A stretch of DNA of 64,000 bases from Chitinophaga pinensis. Its GTDB lineage: Bacteria > Bacteroidota > Bacteroidia > NS11-12g > UBA9320. The stretch is from positions 35,633 through 99,632 of the forward strand of contig CAMDSC010000007.1 in the NCBI GenBank assembly GCA_945907065.1. The letters are read 5' to 3'. Under the pieces are notes generated by a model. The model had not been told where the DNA came from. It searched no databases and saw nothing but the letters and a program-made list of their open reading frames with translations. The position numbers were made by a program, and so were the translations under genes. The first letter of the stretch is position 1; each line of letters begins with the position of its first letter. Positions 36,478 through 45,185 of this stretch are shown one piece after another.

Positions 36478-36951
36478 TTACAGTCTTAACAACAAATCCG
36501 CCTTTTTTTGATTAAATTCTTCTTCAGTTAAAACTCCCGCATCTTTTAATGAAGCTAATTTAGAAATTTGTTCTAAAATGTCAGGGGTATTAGAAATAGA
36601 ATTGGAAGGAGCGGAATTATTATTTTTAACAAGTTTAATCTTCTGATTTATTTTTTCTATTAATAGCTCAGCATCAGTATATTTATCATTGGAAAAGTGA
36701 ATTAAATATGGGTTTTGTTTTGGCACAAAATTTCTTTCAGTTCCTCTTTCAAAGCCACTACCAGAGATAATAAAATGAATAGACCCCTTTTTCCAAATAT
36801 CCCCTTGTTTTAATTCAATGGAAGAAATATTATTATATTCGATTTTAACAGATGGCATTCCGTTTAGTTTTTCCACAAATCCAGTAACTTTTATAGAAAC
36901 ATAATCTTCTTCCATAATTATTTTTCTTCCTAATACGCCTTCAAATTCCAT
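36478..36951 (-). CDS. SHOCT-domain protein with PH-like N-terminal domain
   Basis: The 157-residue protein has an N-terminal domain of about 105 residues that looks beta-rich and PH-like (DUF4429-type pattern: EGVLGRKIIMEEDYVSI, IEYNNISSIELKQG, HFIISG). A Ser/Asn linker follows, then a C-terminal SHOCT module (SKLASLKDAGVLTEEEFNQKKADLL). SHOCT modules are short oligomerisation motifs. There is no signal peptide. It has its own promoter, and sits between decayed sequences. Biological role unknown. Confidence 0.75.
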   Translation of the reverse strand: MEFEGVLGRKIIMEEDYVSIKVTGFVEKLNGMPSVKIEYNNISSIELKQGDIWKKGSIHFIISGSGFERGTERNFVPKQNPYLIHFSNDKYTDAELLIEKINQKIKLVKNNNSAPSNSISNTPDILEQISKLASLKDAGVLTEEEFNQKKADLLLRL

Positions 36952-36965
36952 GTGTAATTTTTTTT

Positions 36966-36995
36966 CAAATTTAAATATATTTTCTTGATAACAAA
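36966..36995 (-). promoter_or_regulatory. promoter of SHOCT-domain gene
   Basis: Minus strand TTTG (36995-36992), 18 nt, TAAATTTG (36973-36966). The predicted transcript starts about 8-10 nt before the ATG at 36951. Confidence 0.6.
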
Positions 36996-37114
36996 AAAAA
37001 CAGCCAAGAAAAAATTCTAAAAAAGTACGTCTAAAAAATTACCTGCTTTCTGTCTTTTAAAAAGAAAAAAAGCACCATCGAATTTGCCAAAACATACAAG
37101 GCAGGGATTGCTTT

Positions 37115-37191
37115 AATTGGTATTGATATTATTCCGCAACCAATCGTTTTTTGATGCGAACAAATGCTGAGGTATTAGTTTACTCAAATTT
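37115..37191 (+). repeat. second copy of decayed coding remnants
   Basis: AATTGGTATTGATATTATTC (37115-37134) is identical to 36402-36421, and TTTACTCAAATTT (37179-37191) is identical to 36333-36345. The two blocks are in reverse order relative to the first copy. Translation near the second block gives NAEVLVYSNLPLQI, similar to NGEVVIYSNLAFSI in the first. Both flank the SHOCT-domain gene. The gap 36952-37324 holds only this and a promoter. Confidence 0.5.
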
Positions 37192-37324
37192 ACCATTACA
37201 AATTTGCTCAAGCATTCACCCATAATTGATGATACATATCAAAATGTTCCATTAAATTATAACTTTTGTTCAAAAAAAGTATAACTTCACTACCTAGTTT
37301 ATTATATAAATTAAAGAAAATAAA

Positions 37325-37468
37325 ATGAATCAAATCAAAAAGGTTTTGAAGCAACAAGGTAGGACTCAGGCTTGGCTTGCAGTGCAGCTAGATGTTACAA
37401 AGAGTACTATGAGCAGCTGGTGCAATCATCATTCTGAACCTAATTATGAAAAAACAATTTGCTCCTAA
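37325..37468 (+). pseudogene. truncated XRE-family helix-turn-helix regulator
   Basis: The 47-codon frame reads MNQIKKVLKQQGRTQAWLAV, then QLDVTKSTMSSWCNHHSEPN, which is the complete four-helix start of an XRE/Cro-like DNA-binding domain; the family would continue with a fifth helix (ETLYKIAEVL-like). Here only YEKTICS and a stop follow. The product is too short for a full fold, so it is probably a fragment. Confidence 0.6.
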
Positions 37469-37655
37469 TTTTCACAAATATATTAATGAGGCATTATATG
37501 TTCACCTTAAAGGGTATATGATAACTTTAACCGCAAATAAGGTGCCTTTAAAATTTCTTTTCCTTAAATTTTTGTTCCAATGGTTAAGGTTAAAGAAATG
37601 GTTAACATTGAACGAGTTTAAAGAATTGTATTATTTCAGTCGCAAAATTTTTTAA
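37446..37655 (+). CDS. short basic protein or gene fragment, unknown
   Basis: The 69-residue frame overlaps the end of the truncated regulator by 23 bp. It is Lys/Leu/Phe-rich with a hydrophobic middle (VPLKFLFLKFLFQWLRL). It ends 1 bp before the glycosyltransferase gene. It could be the C-terminal remnant of another glycosyltransferase or a chance frame; I cannot tell. Confidence 0.25.
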   Translation: MKKQFAPNFHKYINEALYVHLKGYMITLTANKVPLKFLFLKFLFQWLRLKKWLTLNEFKELYYFSRKIF

Positions 37656-37656
37656 T

Positions 37657-38525
37657 ATGAATAAAATAATCGCAGGAATAATATCATTCAACGGCAAAGA
37701 ATTTCTGCCAGCTTGTATTAATTCTTGCAGGCTAGCTGATTTAGAAATTATAGTAATCGATAATTGTTCAAAAGATGGAAGTCTTGATTATTTATCATCG
37801 CAAGACGATATAAAACTTAAAAAAATACTTCTAATTTTGGTTTTACAAAGGCGGCAAATCAAATTTTAGATTACGCCTTTAATCATGATTTCGAATACCT
37901 GCTTCTTTTAAATCAGGATACAGAGTTTGATTCAAAAATGGTTTCATTGCTAAAAAAAAGTATAGAAGTAAATCCTGCCTTAGCCATAGTTTCACCAATT
38001 CATTTAAATGAGCAGAATCAACCTGAATATCAATTCAATCTAAATTGCATTGATTTAGGAATTGACATTAACTCTAAGACATCGGGCACAATAGAAGTTA
38101 CTTTTGTTAACGCAGCTTGTTGGTTAATGGATTTAAAAAAAATAAAGGAAATAGGCTATCTATATTCAATATTTAAGAATTATGGCAGTGATCTTAATTA
38201 TTGTAATCGGGTTATTCATTCGAGTTACAAAGTTGGGATAAATTTAGAAGCTAATGTTGTGCATAAAAAGAAAGATAATGATTATGAAAACAGCCTTTCA
38301 AAAACAATTAAAATTCATAATACTTATTATTTGGCTTTAATTCTAAATCCTAACACTAATATTACCGTCCAAATTATTTTAAGCTCTCTTTATAAAGGAT
38401 TAATAGCTTCAATTTTAAAATTAAATTTTAAAAAGGCATTATTAAATAATCTGACTATTATTCTCGTTCTTTTACGCTTGTCAGACATTAGAAAAATTAA
38501 AGCAACTATTCAAAATCCTAAATAG
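37657..38525 (+). pseudogene. family 2 glycosyltransferase, frameshifted in an A run
   Basis: The first frame (37657-37869) begins MNKIIAGIISFNGKEFLPAC and IIVIDNCSKDGSLDYL, the start of a GT-A glycosyltransferase. The second frame (from about 37826) continues NTSNFGFTKAANQILDYAF and LLLLNQDTEFDSKMV, the sugar-nucleotide Asp region, and runs to 38525. Adding one A to the seven-A run at 37819-37825 joins both frames into one 289-residue protein (869 nt plus 1 is divisible by three). It is either a real one-base deletion or a sequencing error. Substrate unknown. Confidence 0.8.
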
Positions 38526-38528
38526 CTT

Positions 38529-38536
38529 TACCTTTG
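38529..38536 (+). promoter_or_regulatory. -7 promoter element of inositol monophosphatase gene
   Basis: TACCTTTG matches TAnnTTTG and ends 4 nt before the ATG at 38541, so transcription would start at or within a few bases of the start codon. Confidence 0.5.
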
Positions 38537-38540
38537 CCTA

Positions 38541-39338
38541 ATGCCAATTCAAAAACTAACCGCTGAAACCTTAGAGGTAGCTAAACAAGCCGGGTTGTAT
38601 TTACTTCAAGAATTTAAAACCTTTAGCCAAAAAGATATTAATGAAAAATCACCTAATCAATTAGTGAGTTATGTAGATATAACTGCTGAAAAAATGATAG
38701 TGGAAGGGTTGGCTAAATTAGTGCCTGAAGCAGGATTTATAACTGAGGAAAATACAATTGTAAAAATTTCAGATACCTTAAACTGGATTATTGACCCGCT
38801 GGACGGTACTACCAATTTTATGCATGGTATCCCTGTTTTTGCCGTTAGTATTGCTTTGCAAAAAGGAAATGAAACTTTGCTTGGCGTGGTGTATGATGTG
38901 TGTAATGATAACATGTTTTATGCAGATGAAACAGGGGCTTATTGCAATGGCACTTCAATTTCAGTTTCTGACAATATGGTCCTAAACAAGAGTCTATTGG
39001 CCACAGGATTTCCGTACTACGATTTTGATGGAATGGAAAACTATATGAATGTGTTGAAAGAATTGATGCAACACTCACATGGATTGCGACGCTTAGGAAG
39101 TGCTGCTATAGATTTAGCCTATGTGGCTTGTGGAAAATTTGAAGGCTTTTTTGAATACGGATTGCAACCATGGGATGTGGCCGGAGGTGCTTATATAGTA
39201 AAACAAGCTGGAGGAAAAGTGACCGATTTTAATGGTGGCAACGATTATATTTTTAGCAAAACCATGGTGGCAGCCAATAGCTACATTTACGAGCCTTTTT
39301 ATGCCATCATCAACAAAAATTTCAATTCAGTTAAATGA
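38541..39338 (+). CDS. inositol monophosphatase family protein
   Basis: The 265-residue protein is a Mg2+-dependent phosphatase of the IMPase/SuhB/CysQ fold. Metal-site motifs: GFITEENT (Glu), DPLDGTTNF (Asp-Asp), and WDVAGGAYIVKQAGG near the C-terminus. The substrate may be inositol-1-phosphate, PAP or another sugar phosphate. Its stop overlaps the start of the next gene (ATGA), so the two are coupled. The promoter is almost on top of the ATG. Confidence 0.92.
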   Translation: MPIQKLTAETLEVAKQAGLYLLQEFKTFSQKDINEKSPNQLVSYVDITAEKMIVEGLAKLVPEAGFITEENTIVKISDTLNWIIDPLDGTTNFMHGIPVFAVSIALQKGNETLLGVVYDVCNDNMFYADETGAYCNGTSISVSDNMVLNKSLLATGFPYYDFDGMENYMNVLKELMQHSHGLRRLGSAAIDLAYVACGKFEGFFEYGLQPWDVAGGAYIVKQAGGKVTDFNGGNDYIFSKTMVAANSYIYEPFYAIINKNFNSVK

Positions 39339-40639
39339 TTTTAAAAACTATTTACCGCCTTTGTGGTATCCTAATTTTTATAGGATTCTTTAGCATTAGC
39401 AATGCTCAACCAACTATTGAACTAACCACAGTTAACAACTTTTATTCATTTACTACCTTATCCATTTCCGACAGCACTCATAAAACCACAAAACTCGATG
39501 GTCTAAAATATACCTCCCTTAAAATAGAAGTTCAAAAACCTTATGAAAACCCGATTTTAATAACCTCTAAAAATACAAATGGCTCATTAAACAATTTAAG
39601 CACTTACTTTTCTGAAAACGCGGATGAGGGATTTGACGGAACATTTTCTTGCCCGCTTCAAATTTTTGATACTCCGCAAACAGAACTAAATATTAATTGG
39701 GGGAATTATAAAGGATTTGTAAAAATTGAACTTTTTAATGCACCTCCAATATCTATTGCCACTCAATCAAAGCTTAATAAAGCCGGCAGCCGTTGCGATA
39801 AACCTGAAATGATTAGCTATAACGTTTGGCGAGAATTTTTACCTAATCCAAAACCTCCCAGAGAAGCAACTGATGTAGAACATTTAGTGGTTCATCACTC
39901 CGCTGGAAGTAATACCGATACCAATTATATTAATATTGTTCGTAATATTTACTTGTTTCATACCCAAAGTAATGGGTGGGATGATATAGGCTATAATTTT
40001 TTAGTAGCTCCAAACGGCGTTATTTTTAATGGCCGCGATCCTCAAGGTGTGGCAGATGATGATAATATTTTGGGAGCTCATTTTTGTGGTAAAAACCAGA
40101 ATACCATGGGCGTGTGTATGTTAGGAGACTTCATGAAAGTAAGACCTACCAAAAAAGCCATTTTTTCTTTAAAATACTTGTTGGCATGGAAACTTAAGAA
40201 AGATGGCATAAATGCTTTTGGCCAAACGAAGCACCCTCAAAATACAGGAAATTTACTAAATAATCTTTGCGGCCACCGCGATGGATGCAGCACGGATTGC
40301 CCGGGCGATTCACTCTATGCCTTGTTACCTTTAATTAAAGCAGAAGCTGCTCGAATTGCAGATAGTTGTGGTTTGATAATAGCTAATATCAGTTTTTTAA
40401 AAAATAAAAGAGTTACTATTTTTCCAAATCCAAGTAAAGGTGCAATTACAATAAGTTATGATAATTTGATTACTACTCCAATAATTATGATCTATGGCTT
40501 GGCCGGAAATTTGGTTTATGAAACTTCTTATACTCCCAATAAACCATTCGAAATACCTCTAAGTTCAGGACTCTACTATTTTAAAATATTGGATAATAAA
40601 TCAATTTTATTTCAAGGTATTTTAAAAATTGAGCGATAA
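39335..40639 (+). CDS. T9SS-exported N-acetylmuramoyl-L-alanine amidase (PGRP-like)
   Basis: A likely secreted peptidoglycan amidase of 434 residues. There is a signal peptide (ending SNAQ), a beta-rich domain to about 140, and an amidase_2/PGRP domain of about 150-345 (HLVVHHSAGS, YNFLVAPNGVIFNGRD, LGAHFCGKNQNTMGVCMLGDF, and CGHRDGCSTDCPGD). The three Zn ligands are probably the first His of the HHS motif, the His of CGHRD and the Cys of DCPGD. The C-terminal 75 residues are a T9SS sorting domain (IFPNPSKGAITISYD ... GLYYFKILDNKSILFQGILKI). Its start overlaps the IMPase stop by 4 bp. Confidence 0.88.
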   Translation: MILKTIYRLCGILIFIGFFSISNAQPTIELTTVNNFYSFTTLSISDSTHKTTKLDGLKYTSLKIEVQKPYENPILITSKNTNGSLNNLSTYFSENADEGFDGTFSCPLQIFDTPQTELNINWGNYKGFVKIELFNAPPISIATQSKLNKAGSRCDKPEMISYNVWREFLPNPKPPREATDVEHLVVHHSAGSNTDTNYINIVRNIYLFHTQSNGWDDIGYNFLVAPNGVIFNGRDPQGVADDDNILGAHFCGKNQNTMGVCMLGDFMKVRPTKKAIFSLKYLLAWKLKKDGINAFGQTKHPQNTGNLLNNLCGHRDGCSTDCPGDSLYALLPLIKAEAARIADSCGLIIANISFLKNKRVTIFPNPSKGAITISYDNLITTPIIMIYGLAGNLVYETSYTPNKPFEIPLSSGLYYFKILDNKSILFQGILKIER

Positions 40640-40681
40640 AACAATAGTGTATTTTTAAGCTATTTTACCTTAAAATAATTA

Positions 40682-40712
40682 TTTGCTCATCCTTATGTAA
40701 TGTTTACTTTTG
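40682..40712 (+). promoter_or_regulatory. perfect Bacteroidota promoter of MMPL exporter gene
   Basis: TTTG (40682-40685), 19 nt, TACTTTTG (40705-40712), an exact consensus match. The ATG is at 40724, so the leader is expected to be about 4-6 nt. Confidence 0.75.
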
Positions 40713-40723
40713 CGCCATAAGGT

Positions 40724-43066
40724 ATGTGGGAAAAAATTGCCAATCTTTTAATTCGCAATAGGCTCTGGCTAATAATAATTCTTATTCTCGCCACAGGCTA
40801 TATGGGCTATGAATCTAAGTTCAGCAAAATGGCTTATGATAATCCCAAATTTATTCCGGACGATGATTCTGATTTAATAGTATATAAAGATTTCAAAAAA
40901 ATATTTGGTGATGATGGCAGCGTAATGGTCATTGGAATCAAAAATCCAAAAATAAAAGAATTAGGTTTTTTTAATGATTGGTATGATTTAACCACTCAAA
41001 TTGAAAAGACCCCTGGTATAAAACGAATCCTATCAATTTCAAATTTGCAGGAACTGGTAATAATTGATTCTTCATATACTTTTGGTCAATCGAAAATTTT
41101 TAGGTACAAGCCAGAAAGCCAAAAAGATATTGATTCTCTATTGGCCAAAATGCATACTCTTAAATTTTATGAAGGGTTAATTTATGACAACAGCGGTGAC
41201 CTAACAGTAATGGCAATTACTATGGAATCTAAGCTTTTGGACAGTAGAGAGAGAATAGATTTTGTTGAAAAAATACAAAAGCAGGTTAATGTGCTTTGTA
41301 AAAAACATAATGTTGAACCCCACTTTTCAGGTTTACCGTTTATAAGAACTGTACTATCTAAAAAGATAAAACATGAAATAATATTATTTACAGCTCTATC
41401 TTTTTTAATCACTTCGCTTATAATGTTATTTTTCTTCCGCTCCTTTTATACCTTAATATTTGCCCAACTAGTAGTAATTATGGGGGTAATTTGGACTTTG
41501 GGAATTAACGCCATTTACGATTTTAAAATTTCGTTGTTTACCGGTTTAATGCCGCCATTAATGGTAGTTATTGGCATCACCAATTGCATTTATTTACTTA
41601 ATAAATACCATGATGAATACAGAAAGCATGGCAATAAAATAAAGGCTCTTCATCGGGTAATATCAAAAGTTGGAGCAGCTGTTTTCTTTATAAATCTAAC
41701 CACTGCGTTTGGCTTTGGAGTATTCTATTTTTCGGGCAGTTCATCCCTTCGTGAGTTTGGGTTGCTTTCGTTTTGGGCTATAATGGCTGTTTATGTTATT
41801 TCAATGGTATTGATTCCCATTATTTTCAGTTATTTACCACCACCTTCAAAAAAACAAACCAAACATCTTGATAGTAGATTTTTGCAAGTAATTGTTGACT
41901 GGACCGTTAACTTAATAACTTACAGACGCAGACTTATATATACTATAACCATAATTATTTCAATAGTTTCAATAGGCGGTTTATTTTTAATAACATCCGT
42001 TGGTTATATGGTAGATGATATTTCGAAAAAAGACCCTCTATATACCGATTTAAAATTTTTTGAAACAAATATTAAAGGGGTTATGCCTTTTGAAATAGTT
42101 ATTGATTCGAAAAAAAATGGAGGAATAAAAAATGTAAGAACCCTTCAGCGAATTGATAAACTTGAACATGATGTGGGATTAATGCCCGAATTTTCAAAAT
42201 CCATTTCGCTTGCCAAAATGCTAAGATTTGCTAATCAGGCTTATTATGAAGGTGACTCAATACGTTATTTAATACCAAGCATCATGGATTTGAGTACTAT
42301 TATGGGTATGATGCCGGCCGGGCAAAAAAATGGAAACATTTTGCATAATCTAGTCGACAGCAATTTTCGCAAGGCTCGAATAAGTTTTCAAATGGCTGAT
42401 ATTGGCTCCAAACGCATTCCTGAAGTAAAGGATAGTGTGAGAAAAATGGCTAACAAAATTTTTCCTTCATCAGATTTTAAAATTTCACTTACAGGAAGCA
42501 GTGTTATATTTTTGGAAGGAAATAAATATTTATTCGACAGTCTTTTTTCAAGTGTAATATACGCATTGCTTGCTAACTCACTTATCATGGCCTTTATATT
42601 TTTCAATTGGCGAATGATTATAATTTCATTTATTCCTAATATAATTCCATTGGTAATGACCATAGCTATCATGGGTTTTAGTGGTATTGATTTTAAACCA
42701 AGTAGTATTATTGTTTTTTCAATCGCTTATGGTATAGCTGTTGATTATAGCATACATTTTTTAGCCAAATACCGGCAGGAACTTAAAAAGCATAAATATG
42801 ACATTCCAAAGGCGGTAAGAAGTGCCCTACATGAATCAGGGGTTAGTATGATTTACTCTGCCGTGGTTCTATTTTTCGGATTTTTAATTTTTGCCTTTTC
42901 ATCTTTTGGAGGAACCATAATGCTCGGAATTTTAACTAGTATTAATCTTGTATTGGCTTTGCTTTCCAATCTTATTTTATTGCCATCATTACTTCATAGT
43001 TATGATGTGGCCATTGCTAAAAAGAATGAAGGAAGTGGCTTGGTGGATTTAGATAGTTTTGAGTAA
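40724..43066 (+). CDS. MMPL/RND-superfamily exporter
   Basis: The 780-residue protein has the two-fold RND layout: one TM helix, a large periplasmic loop (about 35-210), a five-helix group (215-370), then a second TM helix, a second loop (about 425-610) and another five-helix group (610-765). Motifs ALIVMIGVTN-like GVITNCIYLLNKYHDE and GIAVDYSIHFLAKYRQEL lie at equivalent places, with the latter typical of MMPL/patched proteins that move lipids or hydrophobic compounds. No adaptor (HlyD) or outer-membrane factor gene is adjacent. The C-terminus is short and polar. Confidence 0.85.
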   Translation: MWEKIANLLIRNRLWLIIILILATGYMGYESKFSKMAYDNPKFIPDDDSDLIVYKDFKKIFGDDGSVMVIGIKNPKIKELGFFNDWYDLTTQIEKTPGIKRILSISNLQELVIIDSSYTFGQSKIFRYKPESQKDIDSLLAKMHTLKFYEGLIYDNSGDLTVMAITMESKLLDSRERIDFVEKIQKQVNVLCKKHNVEPHFSGLPFIRTVLSKKIKHEIILFTALSFLITSLIMLFFFRSFYTLIFAQLVVIMGVIWTLGINAIYDFKISLFTGLMPPLMVVIGITNCIYLLNKYHDEYRKHGNKIKALHRVISKVGAAVFFINLTTAFGFGVFYFSGSSSLREFGLLSFWAIMAVYVISMVLIPIIFSYLPPPSKKQTKHLDSRFLQVIVDWTVNLITYRRRLIYTITIIISIVSIGGLFLITSVGYMVDDISKKDPLYTDLKFFETNIKGVMPFEIVIDSKKNGGIKNVRTLQRIDKLEHDVGLMPEFSKSISLAKMLRFANQAYYEGDSIRYLIPSIMDLSTIMGMMPAGQKNGNILHNLVDSNFRKARISFQMADIGSKRIPEVKDSVRKMANKIFPSSDFKISLTGSSVIFLEGNKYLFDSLFSSVIYALLANSLIMAFIFFNWRMIIISFIPNIIPLVMTIAIMGFSGIDFKPSSIIVFSIAYGIAVDYSIHFLAKYRQELKKHKYDIPKAVRSALHESGVSMIYSAVVLFFGFLIFAFSSFGGTIMLGILTSINLVLALLSNLILLPSLLHSYDVAIAKKNEGSGLVDLDSFE

Positions 43067-43070
43067 AAAG

Positions 43071-44288
43071 TTATTTTATTACTAACTTTTGTCCCGAACA
43101 CCAAATCACTTTTCCATTTTTACTTATTAAGGCTTTTTCATAGTTTTCAAGTATTCCTTTTTTTAGACTATTTTTATCAGCATAAAATACAGTTGTAAAA
43201 CCAAATTCATCAAACTTTGCTCCCTCAATAAATTGAGGTTTTATTACCCAATCGCCTTTTTTATTTATAAATCCCCATTTAATGTTTTCTTGACTTACAG
43301 CCGCCAATCCATTTAGGAAAAAGCTATTTGCTTCAGTAAATTTCAAAGGAATTACCAATTTGCCTTTTTTATCAATAAAACCACATTTACCATTATAACA
43401 AACTCGGGCCAATCCATTAAAAAATGCTTCGGTAATATCATATTCCGGTTTTATAACCATTTTGCCTTTGGTATCAATATACCCCCATTTATTATAAATT
43501 TTTACTGCGGCAAGATCTTCGTTAAAATAAGATACTTCATCATAAATACAAGGAGATATAGGTTGTCCTAATTTATTTATAAACCCAAATTTATCTTTCA
43601 CAGTTGAATATTCAGTAAATCCATTATAAAAATCACCTGTATAATTTTCATTTCTAATCTCAGCTACTGGCCAACCTGTTGTATCAATATACACCGTATA
43701 ATGGTTCATTCGTTTGCATTTTGCAAGCCCGCTGCTAAAATCAGATACATAGGCATAATCAACCGACAATTCTTTTAACGTACCATTTTTAGAAATAATA
43801 TACCACTGAGGCCCCGACTTTGTTATGGCCCAACTGTGATCCATATCATAGCTGTAATCTCCTTCAAATATTTTATCGTTAATTAATTCCCCTTTTTTAT
43901 CAATGTATTGACAATAATAGGTAGGTTCATCACCATCTACCGAAACAAGTGCAGGCATTGTCCCTACAGATACTTTTGCAACTCCATTATAAAAATAAAA
44001 GGGTTCTAAATATTTGCCTCTAATAATTGTATCACCTTTTTCGTTAAGGCAACCCCAAGCATCTGTATTTGCTAGCTTCTTTTTAAAATTAATACAGATT
44101 AATCCCCCCGAAAAATTGCCATTTATTTTTAGCTTCTCATGCACACCAACAGGTATTTGTTTTCCAAGAGTATCAATAAAATAGCACGTTTTACCTTCTG
44201 GGTCATCTACTCTGTAATAAGGAGTTTGGGCTTTCAATTGAAAGAATGAAACTACTATTAGAAGAGTACAAATTGTTCTGTATTTCAA
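43071..44288 (-). CDS. secreted WG-repeat protein
   Basis: The protein carries at least eight WG repeats (for example GCLNEKGDTIIRGKY, GFINKLGQPISPCIYD, GYIDTKGKMVIKPEYD, GFIDKKGKLVIPLKF, GFINKKGDWVIKPQF), each about 45 residues, after a signal peptide (ending KAQ). I start at TTG 44288 (405 residues) because the TTG at 44309 overlaps the -7 promoter box. WG repeats are of unknown function and are thought to be structural or binding modules. It converges on the MMPL gene with only 4 bp between the stops. Confidence 0.82.
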   Translation of the reverse strand: MKYRTICTLLIVVSFFQLKAQTPYYRVDDPEGKTCYFIDTLGKQIPVGVHEKLKINGNFSGGLICINFKKKLANTDAWGCLNEKGDTIIRGKYLEPFYFYNGVAKVSVGTMPALVSVDGDEPTYYCQYIDKKGELINDKIFEGDYSYDMDHSWAITKSGPQWYIISKNGTLKELSVDYAYVSDFSSGLAKCKRMNHYTVYIDTTGWPVAEIRNENYTGDFYNGFTEYSTVKDKFGFINKLGQPISPCIYDEVSYFNEDLAAVKIYNKWGYIDTKGKMVIKPEYDITEAFFNGLARVCYNGKCGFIDKKGKLVIPLKFTEANSFFLNGLAAVSQENIKWGFINKKGDWVIKPQFIEGAKFDEFGFTTVFYADKNSLKKGILENYEKALISKNGKVIWCSGQKLVIK

Positions 44289-44306
44289 TTTTTTTTTAAA
44301 TTTCAG

Positions 44307-44335
44307 CAAACTTAAGATAATTTAGATATTCCAAA
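44307..44335 (-). promoter_or_regulatory. promoter of WG-repeat gene
   Basis: Minus strand TTTG (44335-44332), 17 nt, TAAGTTTG (44314-44307). The spacing is 2 nt short of the ideal. It decides the start at 44288 rather than 44309. Confidence 0.5.
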
Positions 44336-44387
44336 ATGCTCGAATATTAATAACCGATATTTCATAGTTTTTATTTTACTTTGTTTT

Positions 44388-45097
44388 ATGAATACTATTA
44401 AATCAATCCTAATTGCAGCATTATTTTTATGCTTTTCTTTAAGTTCATTTTCACAATCCATGAATATTGGAATAGGTTATAACATTGGTACACATACCAA
44501 AGTTGGTGGATTAGACTATTTAGTTGGCCGTTACAATGATACCCGACCTTGGCTATCAAAAAAAATGGAAGATCCCGGATTCTTCAGAGGAATGAGTTAT
44601 TCAATGGATTATTATTACCTTAATTCGCTAATGTCTTTTGAATGGATTGGTCGTAAAAGTGATTTTTTAGCTAGTGGTGTTAGTTCTGCTGGCGACTTTA
44701 CTCGAGATTATCGTTTAAAAATGAATTCTTGGAATTTTGGATTAGGAAGAAAAATGAAAAAAAATCGGGAGCAAAGGGAAATTATTTAGGTATGGATTTT
44801 AATATGATTATTATCAAAAACTATACCCGCCTATATAAAACCGGGGACCATATTCCTGATTATGAACAAATAGATGAGTGGGATTTGAGCCTAGGGATAT
44901 CTCCCTTTATACAGCATGTAGGAACTCGATTTACAACAAAAATTTATTATCAACTATCCTATCTCAAAAACGATTATTGGTATGCAAATAGAGCCATTAA
45001 TTCAAATACTTGGAGTGCTGACCCTTATGAAAAAATAAAAGGAAATTCAAGAAGCTTGGGATTATGTGTTAAATATAATTTGGTGAAAAATAAGTAG
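44388..45097 (+). pseudogene. beta-barrel-like secreted protein, frameshifted in an A run
   Basis: The first frame (44388-44789) has a signal peptide (ending SFSQ) and strands such as NIGIGYNIGTHTKVG. The second frame (ending 45097) continues SGAKGNYLGMDFNMIIIKNY and closes with SLGLCVKYNLV, typical of an outer-membrane barrel. The shift lies in the eight-A run at 44757-44764; one extra A makes a single 236-residue protein (710 nt plus 1 is divisible by three). It is the second frameshift of this kind in the window. I do not know the family. Confidence 0.7.
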
Positions 45098-45164
45098 GTG
45101 TAACTTCTTTCCACCTATAACATATATGGTCAATTAGATAGCTAATTTAGCTCTACTTTTTTCT

Positions 45165-45172
45165 TATCTTCG
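45165..45172 (+). promoter_or_regulatory. candidate -7 element for ileS
   Basis: TATCTTCG, one change from TAnnTTTG, 13 bp before the ATG at 45186. The same TAnnTTCG variant is seen at mdh. The upstream box is not clear. Confidence 0.35.
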
Positions 45173-45185
45173 CAGCCTTTTTACA

